A stretch of DNA of 64,000 bases from the NCBI RefSeq assembly GCF_019703515.2, contig NC_059363.1, positions 1,666,001-1,730,000 of the forward strand, written 5' to 3'. This document shows positions 37,301-52,200 of this stretch, piece after piece. Source of the stretch: Myxocyprinus asiaticus. Its lineage: Eukaryota; Chordata; Actinopteri; Cypriniformes; Catostomidae. Numbering within the stretch: position 1 is the stretch's first letter; every line of letters starts with the position of its first letter. The position numbers and the translations under genes are program-made. The notes under the pieces are model-generated. The model was not told the origin of the DNA. It searched no databases and saw only the letters and a program-made list of their open reading frames with translations.

Positions 37301-40300
37301 AAATTGTTGTTAAAACACTTCTAGCTTCTGCCAGTGGGATCGGTGTGGGTAAAATGTGTGCAGAGATCCATTTTGAAAAGACTGCGGTTGATATGAGTGT
37401 AAGAGAGTGCTGTGGGTCTGGTCAGGTTTACTCTCTCAGAAAAGGACATGATTGACCTCTGATCCATGCAGATCAACTGACTACAGAGAGCAGCAGAGTG
37501 CTGATGGGTAATCAATATCTGGAGAGAATTTTGGCTCACGGACAGCGGGAAACACTCGACTTCACAACAGAGAGGAAAGTAACACCTGGCTGTTTACATG
37601 CTAATGAAACTTTATTCAAGTTTAGTGTATGGTCATGCAGTTGAAGTGAGTTTATAAGCTTGAACACACTTAATTCTTAGAGAGAGAGTTATTGAGTTGT
37701 TTTACCTCAGTATTTTGTTGCTCTTTTTTCTTCTTCAGTTGATCATACTTCTCCACAAGCAGAGCTCTGAGCTCAGACATGAGTTTCTGTTTGAGTTCAG
37801 TGATCTGCTCAGTTGGATCTGAACCCTCTGTCCTGTACAATCACACACAACACACAACAACTAAACATCATCACTAAATTTAAGATCAATTCTCACAACA
37901 TATACATGAACCACAAGACTGTAGAAGGACCAATACAGTTCTGATGAAGTTTCTCTGCTGAAAAGACCAGTATATGTCATGTTTGGATGCTGTTGTCAGC
38001 ACAAACCAGCACTAAGCAACAGGTTACATTGAGCAGGTGAAGGTCTTATCAACAAGTTTGCGTTAACCCAAGAGGGTTGAGCAGAGAAAGTAATGTTAAT
38101 ATAACATAATATGTTCTACTAAAGCTGTATTTTGTTTGTGTTGTATTTACTTCTTGCCCGAATTCTTCTTCTTCAAGGCTTTAAGCTGCTCATTGTACTT
38201 CTGTGTCAGGTCTTGTTGTTTCTTCTGAAACTTCTTCTCCATGTCTTTGAGGTCTTTCTCTTGTTTCTTGGTGACCTTCAGGAAGTTCTTATGCTGCTGT
38301 AGTTCTTCAGATGTCACACTTGGTGGATCTGAAATTAGACATTACAGTGAGCTCTGGTCAAACAAACAAACAAACAAACAAACAAACAAACAAACAAACA
38401 AATGTCCATTAACTAACTACTTTTAACTATCTAATAAGATCATTACAGCTCAATCTAACTAATAAGAGCATTTTACTGATCATAACTACCCACTCACTAA
38501 CTAACTTACTAACTTACTAACTCACTCACACTCACTCACTCACTCACTCACTCACTCAGATCATTTTATTCATCATTAGTAACTAACCAACTAACTAACT
38601 AACTAATAAGATCATTTTATTCATCATATTCATCATAACTAACCAACCAACCAACCAGATCATTTTATTCATCATAACTAACTAACTAACAAGATTTTTC
38701 ATCATATTCATCATAACTAACCAACTAACCAACGAACCAATGAACGTACCAACCAACCAACCAACCAGATCATTTTATTCCTCATAACTCACTCACTCAC
38801 TCACTCAGATCATTTTATTCATCATTAGTAACTAACTAACTAACTAAGTAACTAATAAAATAATTTTATTCATCATATTCATCATAACTAACCAACGAAC
38901 CAACTAACCAACCAACCAACCAACCAGATCATTTTATTCATCATCATAACTAACTAACAAGATAATTTTATTCATCATATTCATCATAACTAATGAACCA
39001 ACCAACCAACCAGATCATTTTATTCATCATAACTAACTAACTAACTAACTAATAAGATCATTTTATTCATCATATTCATCATAACTAACCAACGTACCAA
39101 CCAACCAACCAGATAATTTTATTCATCATAACTAACTCACTCACGCACTCAGATCATTTTATTCATCATTAGTAACTAACTAAATAACTAACTAACTAAT
39201 AAGATCATTTTATTCATCATATTCATCATAACTAACCAACGAACGTACCAACCAATCAACCAACTAGATCGTTTTATTCATCATAACTAACTAACTAATG
39301 AACTAACTAACAAGATCATTTTATTCATCATATTCATCATAACTAACGAACGAACCAATGAACGTACCAACCAACAAACCAGATCATTTGATTTATCATA
39401 ACTAACTAACTAACTAACTAACAAGATTTTACATCATATTCATCACAACTAACCAACGAACCAATGAACGTACCAACCAACCAACCAACCAACTAGATCA
39501 TTTTATTCCTCATAACTAACTCACTCACTCACTCACATCATTTTATTCATCATTAGTAACTATCTAACTAACTAACTAATATGATCATTTTATTCATCAT
39601 ATTCATCATAACTAACCAACGAACCAACTAACCAACCAACCAACCAGATCATTTTATTCATCATAACTAACTGACTAACTAATTAACAAACTAACAAGAT
39701 CATTTTTCTTTATCATATTCATCATAACTAACCAGTGAACCAATGAACGTACCAACCAACCAACCAGATAATTTTATTCATCATAACTAACTAACTAACA
39801 AACTAAGTAACTAACAAGATCATTTTATTCATCATATTCATCATAACTAATGAACCAACCAACCAACCAGATAACTTTATTCATCATAACTAACTAACTA
39901 ACTAAATAACTAACAAGATCATTTTTTCATCATATTCATCATAACTAACCAGCGAACCAATGAACGTACCAACCAACCAACCAACCAACCAGATAACTTT
40001 ATTCATCATAACTAACTAACTAACTAACTAAATAACTAACAAGATCATTTTTTCATCATATTCATCATAACTAACCAGCGAACCAATGAACGTACCAACC
40101 AACCAACCAACCAACCAGATAACTTTATTCATCATAACTAACTAACTAACTAACTAAATAACTAACAAGATCATTTTTTCATCATATTCATCATAACTAA
40201 CCAGCGAACCAATGAACGTACCAACCAACCAACCAACCAACTAGATAATTTTATTCATCATAACTAACTAACGAATGAACCAATGAACGTACCAACCAAC

Positions 40301-40544
40301 CAACCAGATAATTTTATTCATCATAACTAACTAACAAACTAAGTAACTAACAAGATCATTTTATTCATCATATTCATCATAACTAATGAACCAACCAACC
40401 AACCAGATAACTTTATTCATCATAACTAACTAACTAACTAACTAAATAACTAACAAGATCATTTTTCCATCATATTCATCATAACTAACCAGCGAACCAA
40501 TGAACGTACCAACCAACCAACCAACCAGATAATTTTATTCATCA

Positions 40545-40576
<32 letters not shown>

Positions 40577-43500
40577 AACTAGGGATGTGCCTGAAATCGA
40601 ATACCTTATTTGGAAAGGCATGAATAATGACTTCAAAATGAATAAAGAATTAATCCGAATAATAGAAAAAATGTACAGAAGAATGATCATACAACAAGCA
40701 CAGGTATAAAGTGATATTTTAAAAAAAAATATTGAAAATTACAGAGCAATGATGAGTCTGTGAAGCCAATATTACTACAGTGTAAACCTATGAATGAAAA
40801 TGCGCTTGTCAGATGTCTGTTATACGCAGACTGCATAATCTGTGAATAGAGAGCTGCGGAACTGCAACTCTGTACATATCATAAATGGGTCATTCCTAGA
40901 ATTTGGTGACATTCCGGCTTTGAAACTTTTGAAAAATAAAATGTTTGATCATTACAGGGACATATTAAAGATTGTATTAGTAGCTAATTTACCAAAAAAT
41001 TCAGACGTCCATCCAGTTAAATAGGCAGCATCAGGGTGGACAATAACAGGGTAGACATTCAGTGGATAAATTAGCCACTATATGGTCTGTGACTGATATC
41101 TAGCAAACATATTTGTAAATTCAGTTCAATGATTTAGCACTTATTTTTGTCAAAGATGTTTGACGTGCAGTTTTAGTGACATGAGGAAATGACACAGTGC
41201 AGTAGAAAAGGATTTAAATTATTTAAAATGTAACTTTTAAACCAACAGATGTGTGTAACATTATAAAAAGTCTTTATTATTTTTAACAAGCCTATCAAAA
41301 TTGTATTCGGGTGAAATGAAACAATATAAACACCACAAACTTGTACTGGGGACTTAATGTCACCGAATTGTAGGAATGACCCATTTATACATGCTCACCT
41401 GCACGAGACACTGCTTTACACTGAAAAACATCGCAGATGGCCGCAAAATTGCGTTCAGTGCGAAGCCGTCCGTGTTAAAACAGCCATCTTAAACAGCCAT
41501 TATGCATCAATTACAACAAAGAATCGCCAGTTTCCAATACAGTTAAAGGGAAACTAACATAACAGTAGATTATGGACTTCTGAAATGGCAAAACAAGTGG
41601 GTATACTGAGGGTATACGCAAATATTGATCCTTAGAAGTTGTTATACGCAAACAGCCCTGGGAAAAAAGTACGCATACGGTGTATACGTGCGTATGGCTC
41701 CAATTACACCACTGATATAGAGGTTCAGTCTTGCAATGTATTCCACTGCATTTCACTAATTCTGCACATGAAATTTCACTAATTAAGCCTCGAGTGTATC
41801 ATAAAACTTTCTGATAGAGATTGATGGTGCTTTCAGTTTGTAGGCTATATTCATTATTATTATTATTAATAATAATATTTAAATATGCCTATCCGAGACA
41901 TACTTTATATGCAGAAGCTATAGCCTAAATGTAAGAGAGTTACATTTTTTATTAATTTTGACGCACATCCGGTTTAAGCAATGCCCAAATCTGGTTCTAT
42001 CCGAATACAGATACAGATACAGATAATTTTTTCATAGTAAAAGATACAAATAATGGCTTCGCTGCACATCCCTTCCTAACCTAACTAAATAACCTAACAA
42101 AATAATTTTATTAATAATCTTTTGCTGTATAATACAATGAGACCATCATTATTTACCATCGCAACCATCATTCCCACCATATTAATGACTTTAGTACCTT
42201 GATTTTGGTATTTGGGTGTTTTTATGTATCTAATGATTTTCTAAATATTTACCTGAACTCTTGACACTTAACTGAAAGTACCATTTAGCAAGGACAATGT
42301 GAGCAGGCCTCACCTGACGGATCAGACAGGGTTTCCTCACTGGTTTTTTCTGCAGGACTGGATTCTGTGGTCTCGATCTCTGTCACATTATTATCTTCAG
42401 CTGAAGCAGGCTCTTCTGGTTTCTCTTCTGGTTGTGGTTCAGGTTGAGGTGGTTCTGGTGCTGGTTCTGGCGCTGGTTCAGATTTAGGTGGTTCTGGGGA
42501 TGGTTCTGGTTCAGGTTTAGATGGTTCTGGTTCAGGTTTAGGTGGTTCTGTGGATGGTTCTGGTTCAGGTTTAGGTGGTTCTGGTGCTGGTTCAGGTTTA
42601 GGTGGTTCTGGTTCAGGTTTAGGTGGTTCTGGGGCTGGTTCTGGTTTTGGTTCAGGTGGTTCAGGAGTTGGAGCAGGGACTGGTTCTGGTTTTTCCTCTG
42701 GTTTTTCCTCTGGTGCAACACCGCCCTCTGCTGGACTCTCAGCCTTTGGTTCTAATAATACAAGAAAAAGAAAGAAGACAATTATTATTCATATCACATC
42801 AATAATACATAATATTAAATGCACAGTACAGTTATGGTATCAGATGTCATCTAATACCATACTCTGATATTTTTGGTACCATATTCATACTGTGCATCAT
42901 GGCATCTAATACCACCAGGGTACTCATGGCAAAAAAAACAAAACAAAAAAAAAAAAACCATGGCCTTGCACATTAAGTAAGGGATTATAGCAGTTCAGGG
43001 TTACTTACCTGCAGCAGGTGCTGGTGTGGCAGCTGGTGGGGCTCCATCCGCAGCAGGTAACTCATATTCACATACATACGTTGAACTCTAGAACCACGAT
43101 TACAGTGAGAACTTTATGAGATAAGATTTGCCATATTTTAATGTTTAGCAAAAGCTTCTATTTTGTAGACTGTACATCAATCAGACTGCCTGCACTTCAC
43201 AGTACACTAACGTCTTTCTAGTATGATTGAATATATATGGCATCATGCATGTGTATGATTAGATATAATCTTTTAAAGATATAAACAGTCTTTTAACTGT
43301 ACCTCAGTCTTCGGTGGCTTTGAAGTCTTCACTGGATTGAAAAGTGCATCTGTGAAATCTAAAGAAATGAAATAAATGAAAGTCACACAAGTGTTTGTTT
43401 GATGTTGTATTAGTCTTAAATAAATGCATATGTGCTGTATGAATGTAAATGTGTGCTTATAAGACAGTGAGAGTACCAGCGAAAGCAGCAGGGATGTAGT

Positions 43501-45074
43501 CCTTGACTTCAATGTGCACAAACAGAGACGGAAGCATGAGCGGCATGTTACTCTCACTGCGCAAACAAATGTGTTGGAAACCTGTAAGTAAAACATAGAA
43601 ATGACTAAAAGTATCATAAAATTAGTCCATATAGCTTGTGTGCAATATTTCAAATCTTCATTTTACTTTTTGGAGCTTGGCAGTTTCAATCACTACCCAC
43701 TTTCCTTGTATTGAAAACAGAAACTTGGACATTCTGATTAAGATCTCATTTTGTGACTAATACGAGGTCAGATTGAGAATAAGTGAATGATTTGACTAAG
43801 AAAATTTTAATGTTGGGGTTATCTATTCTTTTAAAAATGAAGGTTCCAATTAAAACCATAAGGGTTTTACATCCTGATGTTTAACTACTCAATCTAACTA
43901 ATAAGATAATTGTATTAATCATAACTAACTAACAAACTAACCAACTAACTAACTAACTAACCAACCAACCAACAAGATAATTGTATTCATCATAACTAAC
44001 CAACCTTCCAACCAACTGCTTGGTCTAACTAATAATATAATTTTATTCATCATAACTAACTAACCAACCAACCAACCAACAAGATCATTTTATTCATCAT
44101 AACTAACCAACCAACCAACCAACCAACCAACTGACAAGATCATTTTATTCATCATAACCAACCAACCAACCAACAAGATCATTTTATTCATCATAACTAA
44201 CCAACCAATCAACCAACCAACTGCTTGATCTAACTAATAATATAATTGTATTCATCATAACTAACTAACCAACCAACCAACCTACCAACCAACCAACAAG
44301 ATCATTTTATTCATCATAACCAACCAACCAACCAACCAGCCAACCAACCAACCAACCAACCAACCAGCCAACCAACCAACCAACAAGGTCATTTTATTCA
44401 TCATAACTAACCAACCAACCAATCAACCAACCAACTACTTGATCTAACTAATAATATCATTTTATTCATCATAACTAACAAACCAACCAACCAACCAACC
44501 AGATCATTTTATTCATCATAACTAACCAACCAACCAACCAGCCAGCCAACCAACCAACCAACCAACCACCCAACCAACCAACAAACTAACAAGATCATTT
44601 TATTCATCATAACTAACCAACCAACCAACCAACCAACCAACCGACAAGATAATTTTATTCATCATAACTAACCAACTAACCAACCAACTGACAAGATCAT
44701 TTTATTCATCATAACTAATTAACCAACCAACCAACCAACCAACTACTTGATCTAACTAATAATATCATTTTATTCATCATAACTAACCAACCAACCAGCC
44801 AACCAACCAACCACCCAACCAACCAACCAACCAACCAACAAGATCATTTTATTAATCATAACTAATTAACTAACAACTTTAACTCAAGATAACTTTTTTC
44901 ATCATAACTGACTACTCAATCTAGCTAATAAGATCTTTTCATTCATAACTAACTAACTAACTCAAATGAATAAGATCATTTTATTAATCATAACTAGCTA
45001 ACTAACAACTTTAACTCAAGATCACTTTTTTCATCGTAACTGACTAAATCTAGCTAATAAGATCATTTCATTCA

Positions 45075-45118
<44 letters not shown>

Positions 45119-46211
45119 AGTTTGAAGAAAGTAAATGGGGTCTGAATGAGAGTAATTAATGACAGTGTTAAATTAATTAATGACTATTCCTTAAAAAATG
45201 GAGGTTCCAATTAAAACTGGATTTTACACAGCCTAATGTCACAGGAGAACATTTTAAGAATTTTGGTGCTGAAAAGAACCATTAAAATACCTTGTATATG
45301 GTCAGTCTAACCTGTTTTAAGAGCGTCAAGTGGAATGATTCTGTGACCTAAGAACTTGCCACCATCCTCAAGAACGACGAGTCTGAGATAGGCCATTTCC
45401 GGCAGCAAGATCTGATCAAAATCACAGAAACATACAACGTCAGACTAGCTCAAACAAGCGATCATGAGGCTTCATTAATGTATGTTTTGGGCCATTAAAC
45501 GTAATATTTACCCGTCTGTTTTTGCATATCACTGACCTTCTCAAAGACGAATGGCTCCTCATTCCACTCTGGGTTGATGGCGTTTGGTGTGGTGGTCCAT
45601 TTGGTGCGGTACTTTTTTTTAGGATCTTTTGGCAAACCGATGAGCTCCACCTCGACTCCGGTCTTCACATTCTTATCAGATAGGAACTGACCTGAGTAGA
45701 TCTGAACAGATTGAGAGGTTACAGTTCAATGGAGAATTTCATATTTTCATGTTTTAGGATTTTTTGGTCCTAAATTCAAATAATTTATGATTTCCCAAAA
45801 AAGTCCAAAACCCAGCAATGTATTTCTGGGTTTTGTGACTTTTGAAATGTAATGGCACTTATTAGTTTACCTTAATTGTGAGCGTGCTGGCAATAACAGT
45901 ATCAATCCTGTCACTGAAGGGATCGAACTTCTTGTCGTTTCTCCGCAGGACGTCATGTTTGAGCAAGTAACCCGTCCGACCATTATACTCAAACAGAGCC
46001 ATGTTCAGCTGCATGGGGAAATCTACAGGATCAAATATATCACAGTCTCATATCAACTCTCTGTTACTGAAATTCATAAAAGAAAATCAAGTTAAATAAA
46101 ATATACTGGCATCAGATAGAACATTGTTTATGTAATCAAACAACACTGCACTGTGAACACTGTTAATAAATACTACTATTTAACTATTACTTCCCTAAAT
46201 TTAGTATAGAT

Positions 46212-46283
<72 letters not shown>

Positions 46284-46744
46284 CATTTTTAAAATTAAGT
46301 TAGCTTGAATTGAAAATATTTATTAATTAAAATAAAATAAAAAAGAGAATATATTGGCATCAGATTGAAAATGTGCACTGTATACAAAGAAAAATGTGCT
46401 TGTCAAGAAATTCTTTTTTTTTTTTTTTTTTACAAAAGTTAGAATTTAGAAAAAATATGTTTGATTGTTTTTTTATTAGTTTTTAAATTAAATTACATTT
46501 TGAATATTTATTGATAAAATAAAATGGATCCTGTTTACACATGCCCTCTAAACAAAACAAACAAAAAAAAAAAACTGCTTTTACATTTACAGAAAAGGCT
46601 GTGTGAATTGTATATATAATGAAAAAACAATGTATACAAAAATGTGCTTCAATTATTACATTTAATTTTGAAAATTGAGTTAAATAATTGGTTGTTAAAT
46701 TATTGATGTTAAATGTATGGCACAGAAATACTGGCTTGCACTAA

Positions 46745-46815
<71 letters not shown>

Positions 46816-49237
46816 TACACTTGTGTATGCTATTACATATAAACACATTATGAAGCCAAAATCAGAAGTTTCTAATTATGGAATTAAATTATGTTAAACA
46901 ATTGATACACACAGATAAATACCACCGATCAGTAAATATGATATGTAGCTGAAAAGTGAGTTTTTGTGTTTTCTGCATGAGTTTCATCAGTGGGCTTTTG
47001 AAACAAACATAAATGTCTCACCCATAGTTTGGTAGTTGAGTGCCACAAACTGACAGCCAGCGGTCCAGAACGGCTGAGGATTATAGTTTGAAGAATCCAC
47101 ACGGGTTCCTTTAGGGTAGATACGACTCATCTGCCTCTTATTGTATCTACAGACATCGGTATAGGAAACACGTGACATCTAACAAACACCATCATCTTAT
47201 ATCAGCTGCTTTTTGCTTGTCAATGTGACATAATAGTTTGCATCTAAATATTACAGTTAAGAAGTAATCTGTAGAAATATAACTGGTGTGAAAGGATACT
47301 CGGCCCAGTCCACAGCGTTCTTGGCAATCAGACTTTCTCCTTTGGTTTCCACGAATGACGAGATCACGAAACTCTTGTTCTTTTCTATATTTAGACAAAA
47401 GTCAATGATAATAACTTTAGAATTTAGAAATGTACACTGTGACTTGCAGTAAAAGTGATAGGTGGCATTATTTGTTGTATTCAGAATCAATTCAAGCAGT
47501 TGAATGGTGCAACAGAGAGCAAATAACAACAGGGTCATTCCTACTAAATAGTACATTGTCGTGTCCCCATCATATATTTCTTCAAAGATCACATTTTAAA
47601 CTCCCAATTTTGAAAGATGGAAATCATTGTGCAGTATTGCATAAGAGGATGATCAAAATGGATTTACAGTATGATATACACTACCGGTCAAAAGTTCTGA
47701 AACACTTGACTGAAATGTTTCTCATGATCTTAAAAATCTTTTGATCTGAAGGCGTATGATTAAATGTTTGAAATTAGTTTTGTAGACAAAAATATAATTG
47801 TGCCACCATATTAATTTATTTCATTATAAAACTAAAATTTAATAAAAAAGTTTTTGAAATTGATGACTTGGACCAAATAATAAAGAAAAGCAGCCACTAA
47901 GTGCCCAACCTAGATGGGAACTCCTTCAATACTGTTTAAAAAGCATCCCAGGGTGATACCTCAAGAAGTTGATGAGAAAATGTCAAGAGTACATGTCTGC
48001 AGATTCTAGGCAAAGGGTGACTACTTTGAAGATGCTAAAATATAACACAGTTTTGATTTATTTTGCATAATAGTTCCATTGATGTTATTCCATAGTTTTA
48101 ATGACTTTACTATTATTCTAAAATGTGAAACAAATTATAATAAAGAATGAGTGAGTGTGTTTCAATACTTTTGACCGGTAGTATAGATGAATATTAATCA
48201 CACACATATGAGAGGGTCTATAAAAACTCACTCGCTGCATTCTCAAAAGAGATGAATTTGTTCGGCTGAACATAGTTGACCAGCGCTGACATCTCTTCAT
48301 ACGCTGTCACTTCCTGTCCAGCGGTACCCTGAGAGGAAATCAAAATAATGCAAGCTCAACAGCAGTAAGCGTGGTCCATTTTGTTAACGCCCAGCAAATG
48401 CATCATGTCTTCCAGAATTGCATCATTTTGCTTCATTTGGCAGATGATTATTTATCAAAAACAACTTCGAGTATATCTTAACTACACGGAATAGTTAAAC
48501 CAAAGTTCACTGATAATCTTCCACTCAGTGAATAATGACTTTCATTACACAAAGCTAGTATGACTTCAGAAAACTTGATCATTTTCATTTAAATTTATTA
48601 ATAATAAATATGATAAATTAATAAAGTAAAATAAAAAATTAATAGCTAAATTAATGGAAAAGGTTATATTTGTGAAAGTGCCTAATTGTTTATATAATAA
48701 AAAATACTGCACTGTAAATACAAAAATGTGCTTGATTAAATTAAATTAAATTAATTTTTTAAATAACATTTTATTTTAAAATAAAAATTTTTTTTAGCTT
48801 ATTTTATTTTATTTTTTAAGATTTATGCATATAAATTTCATAACAAAATTCCATCAAATTGAATTGTGTAACTTTTAACAAAATGTAATTAATAAAAAAT
48901 TAAAATATATATATATATTTTTTATTATTTTGTTTAAGATTACTTTTATGGATTTTTTTGTTTGTTTTATCCTTAGTAATAGAAAATATAATAAAAGAAT
49001 AAAAGAAAATAAATGGGCAAATGCAGCTAAATTAATGGAAAAGGTTATATTTGTGAAAGTGCCTAATTGTTTATATAACAAAACAATACTGCAATGTAAA
49101 TACAAAAATGAGCTTGATTAAATTAAATACAAATTTTAAATAATTACATATACTCAGATTTATGCCTTTAAATTTCAAAACAAAATTCTATCAAATTGAA
49201 TTGTGTAACTTTTAACAAAACGTAATTAATAAAATGT

Positions 49238-49289
<52 letters not shown>

Positions 49290-52200
49290 TATACTTAAAC
49301 AAATGACTATTTATGAGATTATTTATTTTATTGATTTTTATTTTTTTTTTTTTTTTGTGGTGAAATTAGCATACAGCTTAAAAATGTTTTTTTATATTTT
49401 ATGATACTTTTATGGTGCATTTTTGTCCTTTTAAAGCTTGACCGCCCAGTCCCCTTTTACTTTCATTATACGGAAAAGAACTACCAGGATATTTTCAAAA
49501 TTTTGCCTTAAAAAGAAAGTCATGCAGGTTTGAAACTATGAAGGTGAGTAAATGATCCTTTTAAAGTAAACACTGTTCCTTTAAGGGTCCTTAATCTTCC
49601 TACAATATTTTGTACGGTTTTACAAGTAAATGACGCAGCCCTTCACCTCATCAGAGTTCTTCATCTTTTCCTCATCATGTTCATCATGATCATCCTGTTC
49701 TTCAGTCGGCTCATCACGAGTTTCTGTATGAGATAGACACAAAACACATCAGTTAGTTTCTTTTATCGTGTGTAGAAAAAAACAAACAGTGCAACAGCTA
49801 ATAAAAACACCTGTGTGTGATTTTTTTAGGGGTCCAAACTATTTGTGGATGTCCATAAGTGCAGTGGTCACCAAAAGTTTCTAAATGTCAGAATGTCATT
49901 ACATTAGATAACTCAATTTCAAAGCAAGTGTCATCTGCAAACATGATGCTAGGGCTTTTCTCAGAACTAACAGCAGTTTTTGGTACTGTTATCTAATGTA
50001 ATGACATTTTAAGTGTGGCTTAAGTGCCAGATACACTGAACTGGTTTTCAGACTCGTATAGCTCTGTTTACCTTGTCCGGCAGGTGCACCCTGGCCTTCT
50101 GCTGGAGCAGGATGGTTTGGATCATCGCTCTGATTGGACTCAGAACTCTCTGCAGCGACTTGTGGCTGGTCGGTAACAGCTTTCTTTGCGTTTTCTTTGT
50201 TTGGAGGTGAGCTGCTTTTCTTATTCTTGATCAGTATTTTACCCATCAGCTCAGATGGACTTGGAACTGGGTGGCCTGGCTTGAGCTGAGAACCAACGCC
50301 ATAGAATATTAGATTAAAAATTAAGTAGAATTATTATTAGCAGTTTGTAATTTCATTTTACTTTTTGAAGAAATACATCAGAACTGTAAGGGTCATGTAG
50401 GTCACGTAGTAAACAGGGTAAAAACCTGTATTAACACAATTAATCTAGCCATTATAACAAGGAATTTTCCAACCGGTGCATTTCCAAACAATATATATAG
50501 TGTCAGAGTTCTGCCACTTAGGTTGACTGTTTTGTTGTCTTTGTGGCTGAGCTCTGACATCCATGTTTTGCGTCTTGCCTAGTCTATGTGAGAATGCATG
50601 GCTCGCCCTTTTGGCATTGTCATGCATTCTCTTGTCTTGTTGGTTATTGGCATGAGTGCATTCCTCTTATGTCATCTTGCTGCATTCACTCATGCCAGTT
50701 GTTTCGTGTTTGTCTCTTGCGCCCTTGTTGCGCTGCGTGTCCGGGTTGCGATCCGTAGTCATGTTGTGCTGGGGTTCGGCCACTTCGGTCTTGGTTGCCT
50801 GGTTATCTGTGGCCGAGCCCTCGCACAAATGTCCCGTCTTGTCTGTCGTTTGGCATGAGCGCATGTTGCCGTTGTCTCTGGTGATATGCGCTTGTGTCAT
50901 TCGGGTGTTGTGTCTGTGAGAGCGTGTGGCTTAGTGGTTTAGTTCTGTATTGCCACATGTCTCTCAGTCTTGCGTCACACCCCACCTCCTTGTCTATTCA
51001 TTATTAGTTTATTGGTTTCAACTGTTCCCTGTTATAACCTCTTTGATTTCTCTCTCTTTATTAGCTCCTTGTGTTTGCTGTCCTTTGCTGAATTGTCTTC
51101 ACTCGTTGGTTGGTTTTCTTTCCTTTCTGTTTGATCTTTGTGTGTGTATGTTTTTTTTTTCTCAGTTGGTTTTGTTAATGTTGTTTTCTCCCTCGCAATA
51201 TTTTTATGTTATGTTTTATATTTTAAATAAAAAGCTCACTGATGCCATCTGCGATTGGGTCCTTCCTTTAAACACCCCGATCTGTGACATATAGACTTCT
51301 ATAGCTACTTTTTGTGTTGTCTAATCAATGCTTTACTCACCTGTCAATATAATGTCTTCGAATGATTAGAATTAATATATTTATTATATATAATTATTAT
51401 ATATTATGTTATATTTATAATATTGAAACTCTGTTTTTTCATGCTACTCTCCACGATCCACACACAACTTACCACACGCCCCATTGAGAGCGAGAACCAC
51501 TAATCACGACCACAAGGAGGTTACCCCATGTGACTCTACCCTCCCTAGCAACCGGGCCAATTTGGTTGCTTAGGAGACCTGGCTGGAGTCACTCATCACA
51601 CCCTGGATTCGAACTCGCGACTCAGCATCAATACTCACTGAGATACCCAGTCTCCCTCCAAGAATGCCATATTATACTGATTATACTGTAAAATCAATTG
51701 ATTTAAATGTCAATATTTATTGCGGTGGACAGTTTGTGGTGCTATAAGGCCTGGGTAGCTCAGTGGTAAAGTACGCTGGCTACCACCCCTGGAGGTCGCT
51801 AGTTCGCTAGTTCGAATCCCAGGGCGTGCTGAGTGACTCCAGCCAGGTCTCCTAAGCAACCAAATTGGCCTGGTTGCTAGGGAGGGTAGAGTCACATGGG
51901 GTAACCTCCTCGTGGTCACTATAATGTGGTTTGTTCTCGGTGGGACGCATGGTGAATTGAGCGTGGTTGCCACGGTGGATGGCGTGAAGCCTCCACACGC
52001 GCTATGTCTCTGTGGCAACGCACTCAACAAGCCACGTGATAAGACTGAGAGACAGCGCGGGTTGACTGTCTCAGACGCAGAGGCAACTGGGATTCGTCCT
52101 CCGCCACCCAGACTGAGGCGAATCACTATGCGACCATGAGGACTTAGAGTGCATTGGGAATTGGGCATTCCAAATTGGGAGAAAAAGGGGAAAAATCCCC

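Noticed and set aside
42432..42755. Plus-strand frame rich in Trp, Phe and Arg, and other frames over the same bases
   Set aside because: These are shadows of the Pro/Glu repeat exon of plcb2, whose minus-strand frame has correct splice sites and phase.
43273..43653. 126-codon minus-strand frame over two plcb2 exons
   Set aside because: Wrong frame: it reads through an intron, whereas the exons at 43,303-43,358 and 43,477-43,581 fit PLCB in their own phases.
38359..45118. Possible CRISPR arrays
   Set aside because: The regular repeats are eukaryotic microsatellite-based arrays with no unique spacers, no cas genes, and introns of a vertebrate gene around them.
50598..51294. Overlapping open frames with hydrophobic character
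   Set aside because: They lie within the solo LTR bounded by TGTCA/TGACA and a 5-bp duplication.
51748..51820. Possible tRNA gene
   Set aside because: A and B boxes are present, but the cloverleaf is incomplete, there is no proper acceptor stem, and the sequence continues into a SINE body.
51710..52168. 152-codon minus-strand open frame
   Set aside because: It is a family A SINE read backwards; similar frames occur in the other copies (for example at 24,611-24,862).
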